This document shows, piece after piece, positions 24,041 to 34,316 of a stretch of DNA of 64,000 nt; the first letter of the stretch is position 1, and every line of letters starts with the position of its first letter. The DNA is taken from positions 1,426,001-1,490,000 of the forward strand of contig VNKQ01000012.1 of NCBI GenBank assembly GCA_016508695.1, read 5' to 3'. The DNA comes from Hyphodiscus hymeniophilus (taxonomy: Eukaryota > Ascomycota > Leotiomycetes > Helotiales > Hyphodiscaceae). The position numbers and the translations under genes were made by a program. The notes beneath the pieces were generated by a model. The model did not search any database and was not told the origin of the DNA. It saw only the letters and a list, made by a program, of their open reading frames with translations.

Positions 24041-26380
24041 ATGTTTACCTCAACAGATACCCTTGCGATTCGTACCGCGCCAGCAGCAGCCTTGCCTCGT
24101 CGCATGTTATCCCTGGATGGTGGTGGAGTCAAGGGCATAGCCATCTTACTGATACTGAGGCGCCTTTTTCGAACAGTGCAAAAAAATGAGCAGCTCCCGG
24201 AGATGCCTAGGCCCTGCAATTACTTCGACTTAATTGGAGGCACTTCAACTGGCGGGTAAGACGCTTCAATTTTGAAATCCATGTCCTTACACGAGGCTGG
24301 CACTGATGCAGGACCAGCCTTATCGCGATCATGCTGGGCCGATTACGAATGTCGATTGATGAATGTATCGAGGCATTCAAAACGATTTCCGAAATCGTCT
24401 TCAAGAACAACCCGAGTAGCTTCTCCAGAGTTATGGGAGGAGTCCTAGGAAGGCCGTTCTTCGATGCTGCATTGCTCGAGGGCGCAGTCAAAGATATTCT
24501 CACTACCCGCGGTCTCGGAGAAGATGCTAAATTCTGCGAGGAAGAGGATGCAAACTGCAAAGTGTACTAAATCCCTTCTTTTTTACCATCACTCCTCCCG
24601 TCGTGCTTGAAGCAAGAGGTAACATCGAGTCCAGCTTTGTCTCCGCGACTCGTGCGCAATCAGTTCATGCGGTACTGCTACGCTCTTACACCACATGGGT
24701 GGCGAGCGAAGAGAACTATGACTGTTTCATTTGGGAAGCAGCTCGGGCCACATCGGCGGCTCCATTGTTCTTTGAATCTACAAAACTCGAAGCATCAAGT
24801 GCAACCTTCGTCGACGGAGGCCTGCATCTGAACAACCCAATCACAGAAGTTATCAACGAAGCAGAGTCCCTCTGGCCTGGTGCGCCTCATAAGTCCATTG
24901 TGAGCATTGGTACTGGATGGATTGATGTTAAGGGGCTTGACGTCTCTCAACTCAAATGCCACAATGTGGTCAAGACCTGCATCGACCTAGCACTAAACTC
25001 GAACAAGGAAGCCCAGAAATTCATTCGTGGAAATAAGGGCAAAGACTTGGCCGAAGCGGGTATATACCATCGCTTTGACGTTGACCGCGGCATTGAGACT
25101 GTATCATTGGACCAGTGGCAGAAAATGGATGAAGTTGATGCGTTCACACAGGCATATTTGGCGCGTAATGGAACACTGCTGGAGAAGTGTGCTCGGAGTC
25201 TCTGTAATAGAGAATCAGCACGTGGGTAGATAATCAACATCCTATCTTCTCTCGATATTTCCCTTCACATTTGTACTTGTACAACAGCTAATAACCAGAA
25301 CAGTCGATCAAGACGTTAGAAATTCAGAACACATATCAACTCTTCCAAAATATTCCGATACTTCAAACTCCAACTTCATTTTCTCGGGAAGGGAAAATGA
25401 GCTATCCCGCATACGGACGATCATGGGATTATCGACCGAGTCTCGTAAGAGCACTTGCTTGTTTGGTCTAGCAGGAATTGGGTGAGAGTCGCTTCATTTG
25501 TGATAATGATATTATAAGCCCACAAGAGACTTGAGTGCCTCCCTGCATACCAAGGAGTCCTATCGTTCCGCTGAGCCTTAGCCCGAATGCAATCAAAGGA
25601 GTATACTCGAAGCCTCAATCTCAAGTTCGTCAAAGGCTTGCGAAAGGTCCTTTAATATACTGGTATCTAGGGTCTGATGTAATGTTTTTGTTCAATTATA
25701 TGATACTTCGGTGTGGCAAGAGCTGACTACCAACTTCTGGATCTAGAAAGAGTCAAATTGCATATGAGTATGCCCGACGCTGCTGCAATGAACGTTCGGT
25801 TTTCTGGGTCAAAGCCAACAATCTCGAGAATGCCGAAATTGGCTACCTTGCCATTGCTCAAAAATTGATACCGCAGTTCAAACAAACCCACAAACACAAG
25901 GCAGACTTTTGAAGTGGTTAAGAACCATTTGGAGACAACTGACACGCCACCCTGGCTTGTGGTACTGGATGATGCTGACGATATGGACCTCCTTGTGGGA
26001 ACCTCTCAAGGAATGGAGCTCTTCAATTTCAAGCTGATGAACTACATCCCGTTTGCACCTCATGGCCAGATTCTCATCACTACCATAGAATCAAAGCTCG
26101 TCCGTGCCGCGGATATTGTTCCTGCTCAGAATGGTCTATGCATCGAGGAGATGACTTTTGATGACGGATTCAGTCTGTTCAAAAAGTGCGTGCCGCCCTC
26201 AGACCTGGCCTCCAGGACTGCCGAAGCCCGGTGTCGATACTTTCTGGATATGTTGGGAGGTCTTCCACTGGCGATTGTACAAGCCACGTCATATATACGG
26301 GAAAACCAATTACCGGTTGAAGACTTCATCAATTTGTATAAAAACCTCGAACTTCATGATAAATTGTTCAAGAATACAGC

Positions 26381-26388
26381 TTTGTCAG
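26381..26388. repeat. left target-site duplication TTTGTCAG
   Basis: Eight-base direct repeat matching 27250-27257. It lies in the NB-ARC reading frame (codons TTG TCA), so it is host sequence duplicated on insertion. Confidence 0.88.
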
Positions 26389-26408
26389 CATGCTGGCCAG
26401 TAAGTCGG
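26389..26408 (+). repeat. left terminal inverted repeat of the hAT-like element
   Basis: Matches the reverse complement of 27230-27249 at 18 of 20 positions. It contains GTAAGT at 26400-26405, a consensus 5' splice site on the host gene's coding strand. Confidence 0.85.
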
Positions 26409-27229
26409 TCGGTCGGTCATTAGCTAATCGATCGATTCCAGCTAATTAACTAATTAATAGTAGTTCGAACTATCAGCTTATTAGTCAAATAATTAGCTAG
26501 AGTCATAAAGTACTAGAATCGTGGGGAACTTGCCTAATATTAAAAACAGCTCAAAACACATACAAATAGACCTTATATTAATACTTATAGTATACCCAAA
26601 TATTCCGGGCACTTACCTAGTATTCAAAGGGCCGGAAAACGCGCCTAAAACTCCCAAATTCAATATGCCCGTATACCCGATTCTTAGACCTCGTCGTCGC
26701 TCCTCAAATCTAACTCTATCGCGTTATTATAAAATCGAATATCGATCGCACTACGTCGTTACTAGTTCTTTAGCATTTAATAGTACGCATTATACGCGCA
26801 AGGGGGTTAGTTAACGAAGTTTCTAAAGCTATAGCAGATGTCTTTAATAGTATAGAATTGATTTCTAATAGAGTAGAGGCGCGAGAAGACATATTATTAT
26901 TGTTTAAAAGTAGGCGATCGAATTCTTAATTATTATAGCTAATAAGAACAAAAGATCCAAAGGGAAAGTAAGCCTTAATTCTTAGGCTTAAAACTAGTTT
27001 TCGGCTAATAATATCATTTTGCTAGTATTAACCGCCTAAAATCTACCTACTCTAGATACAATTTCCCCCTTTCTCCTTCCTTATAATAATACTAAAATAC
27101 TACTAATTAAAACCTTAAGCTAATCGGCAGATATTAGCTAGGGGTCTTAGCTAATTGACTGACCGATTAATATAATAATTCGAGCTGGCCGATTAGCTAA
27201 AGACGAGTGTTCTAGCCGACTTCGGTCGG

Positions 27230-27249
27230 CCGACTTAATGGCCAGCTTG
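27230..27249 (-). repeat. right terminal inverted repeat of the hAT-like element
   Basis: Reverse complement of the left end with two mismatches. One mismatch changes GTAAG to TTAAG, so only the left repeat carries a full donor-like sequence when each end is read from its tip inward. Confidence 0.85.
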
Positions 27250-27257
27250 TTTGTCAG
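27250..27257. repeat. right target-site duplication TTTGTCAG
   Basis: Second copy of the 8-base host target. The NB-ARC frame resumes inside it, in the same phase as at the left copy. Confidence 0.88.
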
Positions 27258-28405
27258 TAAACAGAGCGCAGAAATCCGTGTTGATTACATGGGAGATCTC
27301 GTACAGGAAGATCGCGGGCCCATACTACCCGGAGTCAAAATCGCAGCCAGCAATGCTGCTTGATTTACTCGGCTTTCTCGACGCGCAATCGTCCCCACTA
27401 ATGAGGAAGCTATCAGAAGGCGAGTTTTTCTTCAAGGATGAAAGTGGACCTACCCCTATTGACGGAATGGAAAGCCTTTTCAGCAACAACAAAGTCCTTT
27501 CAACTTGCTCCTGGAAGTATACAACAGCCGGCTTAAGACGAAGCCAAGTCATGAGCTGCAACTGGCCATAGGGCCACTTTGCAACTATTCTTTGGTCACT
27601 TCAAGGGATTGTTGGGTACATCCAGTTGTCCATAGCTGGATTTATCGCCGTTTGCCAATGGAAGAGCGGTTCAAATATGGCTACAGTCGGAACAGCGTAT
27701 ACTTTAGCAGCTGTTGGTGATGCAGAGAGCAAGGCTGAGGCGCGGAGAATCAGCGACAACAATCTTGAGCCATTCATTAGGAGCTTGCCTCGCGGGCATA
27801 TGCTCAATACAGTCCTCTACCCGAAAATTCTAATATGCCGGGTCGAGGTTGCTGATGATGGCGATGATCAAGCGAAAGCACTCGAAAATCTCTTTGGGCA
27901 TGATGCTATTCACTTGAATCCTTCATTGACTGGTGGTTTTCCGCAGACATGGCGCAATAATATTGACGAACTACGAGGGGAAGAGAAATGGCCAGTCATT
28001 GAGCTCATTGCAGAGAATTACATAACTAGCCGCCGCTCTATTCGAGATATTAGCGATACAAAAACCTACCTCATATCAGGAGGACGTGCTTCCGGCCAGC
28101 TTGACGCCATTAAATCCGAGACTGACGACTGGTGCAACATATACAATCGCTTAGGGAGAGCATACTTTGAGCGGCAAAGTTATCTGAAAGCTGAAAAGTC
28201 ACACTGGATTGCATTTGGGTTGTGGTTCGGTCTCTGCCCAGAAGGCATGCAGTCTACCGGCTTTAAGACAAACTTATGGAACCTTGATCAAGCATTGTCG
28301 CATCAAGGGATATCCACGGAAGCGAAGCGAAACACTCTCCAGCATTATTTTGGCGGGCTACTTGCAGAAATTCGTCTACTCAAACTACTTCATAGTCAGG
28401 GATGA

Positions 28406-29321
28406 TTGAGCGTACAAGTTCTGTCAGTCTGGTCCAATAAGGGAACATACTCAATCACAGCGGACGTTCGAGACGAAGAAAACTCAATATATTCACGGCA
28501 TGCGTGGCATTGACGATCGATGGAAAATCAATCATCAGGTTGCTCTCGTTCCCCAAGTATTTTCCACGACGCTGAATCTTCGTGATGACAGGTAATCTGG
28601 AACGAGCCTGGACCTTCATAAGAGGTGTAAATGCCACATATTGCATCGAACAAGCTACAAGTCAAAGAAGGAGCCTACTTATCACGAACGACCACAAACT
28701 GAGGAGAAAGTGACTACCAGTCTACCACAACTGCCTCTGGTACGAGAGTCATCAGGTTCCTTGAAGAATTCCAGAAACGACATTTCAAGATCCGCATCTC
28801 AGACTTTCACCCCCTTAGCCGTCTGTCGATTCCTAGCATCGATACCCCACACCTTGAACCAACTTATACAAAAAGCACCACGAGCAGCCGGCATGAAATG
28901 CATGCTTTCAAGAAATTCCCTCGCCATGTAGATTGATTATATGCGATGTTACACCTTGCTGGGATCCATTTTTTGCTCGGAACGATCATCCGACGATCGT
29001 ACCGAGATCGACGGATACGGAAGCTAATAAGTTTCGATGCTTCCGGTGGAAAGGGAATGCCTATGAAGGCCGAATACCGAATAAAAACAAAAAACAAAAG
29101 TGAGAGCGCACCTAGTCTCCGGTGGAATCGAATCGTCCATCGAAGCCAAACGATAGAGAGATAATGCTCCGGTGGATGTACATTTAAGCGAGAAGGGGCA
29201 AGATATAAAGCTTCACAAAACCGCGCTCTTCATTGAAGTTATCAGTCAATCCCCAAAAACTAAGTCACATCTCTCCCTCTCCAGCAATTTAAAACTACAG
29301 GGTGGAGGAACATAAGTCAAA
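28406..29321. other. intergenic region with a TATA-like box before the aldolase
   Basis: About 900 bp after the broken NLR gene. A 96-codon frame at 28641-28931 has no recognisable content and may be decayed NLR or repeat sequence. GATATAAAG at about 29202 lies 120 nt before the aldolase ATG and is a plausible TATA element. The phrase CTCCGGTGGA or a close variant occurs three times between 29040 and 29175. Confidence 0.5.
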
Positions 29322-30128
29322 ATGTCGACCCACATAGCCTTTCCCCCGAGCATTTCTGTCTCGCTTTCCGACCTGGCTAAGATGATCGACCACTCACTCC
29401 TGCACCCAACGATGACTGACGCCGAAATCGCTTCTGGTCTTGCAATCGCAGCAAAATACAAAGTCGCCACGGCATGCGTCAAGCCGTATGCTATATCGCA
29501 GGCACTTGCCGCTCTCGAGGGAACCGGAGTGGCTGTATGTCCCGTGATTGGGTTCCCGGCCGGGAACAGCTCCACCAAAGTGAAGGTGTTTGAGGCCACC
29601 CAAGCGGCCGAGGCGGGCGGCAGCGAGATCGACATGGTCATCAATATCGGCAAGGCACTAGGTGGAGACTGGGAGTACGTCGCGGCGGAGATCCAGGCCG
29701 TCAACGCGGCCGTGACGGCCAAGGGGGCGATCCTCAAGGTCATCTTTGAGAACGACTTCCTGGGCCGGGAGGAGATGGTGAAGTTGTGCAGAATCTGTAG
29801 CGATATCGGGGTCGCTTTTGTGAAGACGAGCACAGGCTACGGGTTTGTGAAGCAGAAGAGCGGCGAGTACAACTACAAGGGGGCTACGCTACCAGACCTC
29901 GTTTTGATGAGGGAGAATTCGAAGAAGGAGGTCCAGATCAAAGCAGCAGGAGGCGTCAGGACACTAGACGACTTGTTGAGGGTCAGGGCTCTAGGCGTCA
30001 CGAGGGTAGGAGCGACAGCGACTGAAGCAATCCTCGAGGAGGCGATGAAAAGAGGTATCGGAGAGACGAAGGTGGAGGTCAAGGTTTTGCCGCCTCAGGA
30101 TGGAGGGGCCATCCAAGGAGGCTATTGA
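29322..30128 (+). CDS. deoxyribose-phosphate aldolase
   Basis: Single exon, 268 residues, close to the usual size. It catalyses reversible cleavage of 2-deoxyribose-5-phosphate to glyceraldehyde-3-phosphate and acetaldehyde in deoxynucleoside breakdown, in the cytosol. The class I aldolase features are visible: the Schiff-base lysine in VAFVKTSTGYG, the second active-site lysine in IKAAGGVRT, and the aspartate in SEIDMVINIGKAL. HSLLHPTMTDAEI near the start matches the family's first strand and helix. The ATG is the first in frame and follows a TATA-like box by 120 nt. The lack of introns and the high G/C in third positions differ from its neighbours, but I have no firm evidence of transfer. 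Confidence 0.95.
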   Translation: MSTHIAFPPSISVSLSDLAKMIDHSLLHPTMTDAEIASGLAIAAKYKVATACVKPYAISQALAALEGTGVAVCPVIGFPAGNSSTKVKVFEATQAAEAGGSEIDMVINIGKALGGDWEYVAAEIQAVNAAVTAKGAILKVIFENDFLGREEMVKLCRICSDIGVAFVKTSTGYGFVKQKSGEYNYKGATLPDLVLMRENSKKEVQIKAAGGVRTLDDLLRVRALGVTRVGATATEAILEEAMKRGIGETKVEVKVLPPQDGGAIQGGY

Positions 30129-30845
30129 TAGGAGCTTCAGTTGGGTACATACACTAGAACTGCGATTTCCTTTAGAATCAATCTCAAATAGAATCTGCAC
30201 TTTGTCTTGATCAGATGGAAGGGAAAGGCAAAAGTATACATGGCCATACGATCCATGACTGCAGAAATCCAGCACTGGGACAAAAGTGCGAAAGTGATCA
30301 TACGACCGAAGCGAAGTAGGGGATCTCAGCTAACAGGCACCGCACGAAGACATATTTGTCTCCCTCGATTGTTGCGAATCCCGTTTCCCACTTGGTAAAC
30401 AGTGATTTGGATCATGGCCTATACTGGTAATTGTGCCTCTTGCTGTATCGACACTTAAGTTGGTCACGTGCCTTGATCACATGCTAGCGCTCCGCAAGCC
30501 TTGGGTCTGGCGACCTGGGTGTATGTATCACTGCTTCTTGCTAAACAGGACGGAAACATACATCTATCTATTCACAGATCCGATACTGATCTCTCGTTGT
30601 TATCTGGAGCACTTTCCATCGACAATAACTCCAAACCAGTGATACGCTACAGAACTCCAATGTCATATGCTTATTCATCCACAATCCTTTTGAGATTGCA
30701 ACATACGCAAACGCCCCACGCATATCCATACGTTCATGCTTGTAATGCTACCAATGCCTTCCATACTCCATGCTTACAAATCAATATCAAGTATTCCATA
30801 CAGTCATCACGGACATAATCTTCAAATCGCTCATCGTACCTAGCA
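30129..30845. other. convergent intergenic region
   Basis: About 700 bp between the 3' ends of the aldolase (plus) and the ITC1-type gene (minus). No gene, repeat or RNA could be supported. Confidence 0.5.
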
Positions 30846-33800
30846 TTAGTTTCTCGAACCTTGTCGACCACCGGACTTCTCGCGCTTTTTACTCCTAGAG
30901 TCACTCCGAGTGACTCGGTCCTCTTCCACCACAATTGTAGCTGCTGGCTGTGTCTTTTTAGTGGGCTTTCGTGCTCGCGGTTCGTCGATGTGAAGATGGC
31001 CCAGGTCGGCGAGAGCTGAGCCGTTGCGCCACGCCAGACAGCGATGAGTGGGGTGATCAACGTGTTGTTCCTTCTTTCGCGTTGACATTCGCTTGCTACC
31101 AGAATCCACGGGTTTCTCCTGGGTAGGGTGGAGATATTCCTTACGAGCCACCATGTTCCGGACGATTCTGTCGCGGAAGAGTAAAAGCTCCTTCTTCATC
31201 CTCATCTCGTTAAAACCACGGACATCGAGCCAGGAGATGAGAGCATCGAGAGACTCTGCATCATCAAAGTATCCCCACTGATTAGCGTTGAAGACTGAAG
31301 TAGGCCCTTCTTCCAACTTCTTTCGCTCTGGAACCGTCATATTGAATTTCATCTTGTACTCGTTCTGCCAGTCATCTTTCATGTCAATGTAGCCTTCGCG
31401 CTCGAGATCGTCAGGGCCTTGCACCCAAAGACAGCCATTTGCATACCCAGCGTCGACTGTTGAACTGTTGGGAAGACCAGCGTAAGGCATACCATTGCGT
31501 TCGAACCAATAATACCGATTCCAGAATCTATCTTTGCCGAGAACGCGAGTTCGAGGACAATCGGCTTCTCTGAGGTCGTTGTCTAGGATTGCGATTTCCT
31601 CCTCGCATTCTTTGATCGCATCTTGCTTCTTTTGTATATCCTTCATAAGTTTCGCGAACTGTTTCGACTGTTTTGGAATCTTCGCCTCGGCTTCAGCCTT
31701 CTCACGCTTCTCCTGCTCAGCTTCACGTTTTCGCTTTCTTTCTGCTGCCCGATCATTGCCACGGCGAAGCGCGCGACCTTGATGAGGACCATCATCTGTG
31801 TCCATAATTTCATCGTCGATAGAATCCTGAATTTCTTCCTCGGCGACATCAAGCATTTTCACGTCGCCATTGAAAGGTTTGCTCTCATGGACTGGAGAAG
31901 GAGGTAAATTTGCTGGAAGTTGAATTTTGCGCTCCTCATTCAGAATGCGAAGTTCTTCAAGCCTGGGAATTGTCAGTATGGTGGACAGATATAGAGCTGG
32001 AGAGACTTACAGATTCTTGCGATCACGCTGGTACTGAATCTTTTCCTTTCTGAAACCAGTCATTTGCTCACTGCACTCATCCATAAAACCACGAATGGCC
32101 TTGGTCTCAGCTGTAAGTCCACAGATGATCCGGAGGGCCTGGATTCGAAGATTGACGTCGAGTCTGGCGTACTGTTGTCGGGCAGTCTCTTTCGTCGCCT
32201 CCATATCGACCGGTGCTAGTTCTTTGAGAAGTGGTTCACACAACTCGGCCCGACGAGGGTCCTTGGAAAGTTGGTGAAGCAATCCAACGATGATAACCTG
32301 CCAGCCGCCATTCTTGAAGTCACGCTTCCTGAGTCGCTCAATCCAATGAACATCAGCCTGCATCTCAGCTGCACGATGGGGGCTTTTTGGTTCGGGGCTG
32401 GTTTCCGCTGCTGGCTCCGGCTCCGCCTTCAAAGCTTCCGCCTCCGCCTTAGCCAGACTGCTTCGAGTTGCCCGTCCCTTGGGTTTAGCCTCAGGCTCAG
32501 GTGTAGGTGTTGGAGCTGCACTGGCTTCTTCACCAGACTCCTCATCGCTCTCTTCATCTAGTTCTGGTAGCTGGATTTGAACCTTACCGCCATCAGCTTC
32601 TGATTTCACTAATAATTTCAGAGCCCCACAGTGCATCTCAACGAAGAGCTCGCAGTCAACATCTTCCAACGAAAATTGCATAGCCTCCACAAAGTCATCG
32701 AATGTAAACGAGTCAAGCTTGAAAACCTCGCAGAAGACATTGAGTGTATCCCACGACTCAAGTAAGGGACCTATTGATTTCATGAGAATACCATTTCCTT
32801 CGGCATCAGCTGCTAGAGGAGCATCAGGGGTGTCCTGCGAAAAGTACTTAAGAGCTGGTCTCTTAGGTCCCTCGTGCCGCGGCGCAACTTGCAAATCTTC
32901 GATCGGATACTTGATAGGAGGCGGTGGCGGAGGAGCTGGTGGCATTTGTGCAAGGGGTGCAAAGGCGAAGGTGGAGTTGTGGAAATTTGCGTAGTGAGGT
33001 CCAGGGGGAGGCGGTGGTTCAAGGCCTGGAAAAGTGTGAGATACGAAAGGGTAAAGAGAATGGAGTTGGGGAGGGTATGGATTTGCAGGAGCAGAATTCA
33101 AGAACGGCTGCTGCTTACTCTTGCCCAAATGACCCTGCTGCTGGTGCTGCTTACTCTTATGGCTCTTTGGTGCTGGCTTTAATTCTGGAAGTCGGGCCTG
33201 TGCCTGGGCTTGAGCATGGGCATGGGCATGAGCGTGCGCATGCACGTGAGGATTTGAGCCTGGGAAGCTTCCAATCATTCCTTCAAAATCCGTACCACTT
33301 TGCCTCTTCTGCTGTTGGTTCTGCTTGCGCTCTGCAGCTTTACTTTCATATCGAAGGTGTGGAGGCACACGAGTGTCAATATTGAAACTCTTGGCAACTT
33401 CGTGCTTGACCAACCAAGGCGCTCCAGTCCATGCTTCTCTTGTGACGGTCTTCTTGATGAACGATCGTAGGACCTGTTTTGTGAAGATCTTGCGATCGCG
33501 ACTGATATGAGCATCGTCTACTACTGCTTCCTCTGTGGGGCGATTGTCCAAAGAAACGAAGTACCGCGAAAACGGCGGGCTTAGACTGCCATCTGGCAGG
33601 ATTTTGGATCCAAAACGTGTTTTGTCTCGAACAATGCCCGTCAGCCGCTCTCCAGTCACCACATGTACAGTAACATGTTCTCCCGGATAGTAATCGGTAC
33701 GATATTCTTCAAAAATAAGGTCAACCAGAGTGTCGATTCGCGAGATGGTTTGAAACTGAACGCGCCGGAGAATTGGCCCCTTTAGAGCTTCTGGGAAAGC

Positions 33801-34316
33801 CTCTTCAACCTCCTGTGCGCCTGCCAGCTGAGTAGGAGTCAGCATCTCTCTAGCGAACCCATGTTTGCTTTTCCGTTCTTACCTCGCTTTTCAGGGCTTC
33901 AAAGAAGTTTAAACCAGAGTGACCAGTTATTTGGCAGATGAATCTACGCTGTAAGCTGTTAGTACAAGGTGTACATGAGGTGTATAGAACCGAGATTTGC
34001 GAACCTGTTTATAAAAGTCCATTCTGGAACACTAAGTCAGCGAAGTGCTCAGGCGCAAGGCGAATAGCAGTCGCTTACCGGTTCAGATATGTCTCATACT
34101 CTGTGAAGACCTCGCCCGTTTGAGGAATGACCCAGACCTAGCCCCAAAATCAGCCTTTGTACTGCAGTTTATGTGGCACTCAAGTGTTCCTACTTCTGTT
34201 TCCCCATTCTCCATATCCGGCTTATTTAGGTATTGGACAGGTTTCCGCTTGAAGAGAACCTGGCTGAGTCAGTATTGGAACACTGATAGGAGTAGACAGT
34301 AGAAGGGACTTACCAT
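30846..34316 (-). CDS. ITC1: ISWI-complex subunit with WAC, DDT and WHIM domains (ITC1/ACF1 type)
   Basis: Nuclear accessory subunit of an ISWI chromatin remodeller. Model: seven coding exons, 34316-34314, 34259-34194, 34137-34079, 34023-34005, 33948-33883, 33827-32011 and 31962-30846; 3147 nt, 1048 residues. The first exon codes only for the ATG and the fourth is 19 nt long. Joined, the N-terminus gives the WAC domain (VLFKRKPVQYLNKPD, VWVIPQTGEVFTEYETYLNR, QITGHSGLNFFEALKSE). A low-complexity linker follows with an HA-repeat and proline runs. Then come a DDT domain at about 420-485 (LESWDTLNVFCEVFKLDSF) and WHIM-type motifs near 820 and 900 (DRFWNRYYWFERNGMPY; WGYFDDAESLDALISWLDVRG). All joins keep phase. 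The symbol follows the yeast homologue. Confidence 0.9.

Larger units (their letters stand above)
26389..27249. mobile_element. non-autonomous hAT-like DNA transposon (861 bp)
   Basis: Flanked by an 8-bp direct repeat TTTGTCAG at 26381-26388 and 27250-27257, the target-duplication length typical of hAT elements. The ends are inverted repeats of about 20 bp: the left end reads CATGCTGGCCAGTAAGTCGG and the right end, reverse-complemented, reads CAAGCTGGCCATTAAGTCGG, with two mismatches. Further inward, TTAGCTAATCG also recurs in inverted orientation. The interior is A/T-rich with no transposase frame, so mobility would need an enzyme from elsewhere. Removing the element plus one target copy restores a continuous NB-ARC frame (TTG TCA GTA), which confirms both boundaries. 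Confidence 0.88.
24041..28405 (+). pseudogene. patatin-NB-ARC (NLR-type) gene, broken by frameshifts and a transposon
   Basis: Fungal NLR architecture. Exons 24041-24255, 24318-24563, 24635-25221 and 25304-25481, then 25747 onward, join in phase. The patatin phospholipase part has the oxyanion motif DGGGVKG, the nucleophile GTSTGG and the catalytic DGG (FVDGGL). The NB-ARC part follows: FSGRENELSRI, a P-loop GLAGIGKS split by a 265-nt intron, the Walker B-like WLVVLDDADD, GGLPLAI and, after the insertion, ITWEISYRKI. NYSLV and HPVVHSW follow, then a TPR-like tail. Damage: an extra T at 25907-25910 creates a stop; the 861-bp element at 26389-27249; and further frame breaks between about 27480 and 27680 (one near 27676). 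The patatin-NB-ARC layout resembles the incompatibility/cell-death regulator PLP-1 of Neurospora. The C-terminal end is uncertain. Confidence 0.82.

Noticed and set aside
26521..26814. 97-codon frame inside the transposon
   Set aside because: It lies within the A/T-rich interior of the hAT-like element and shows no transposase motif.
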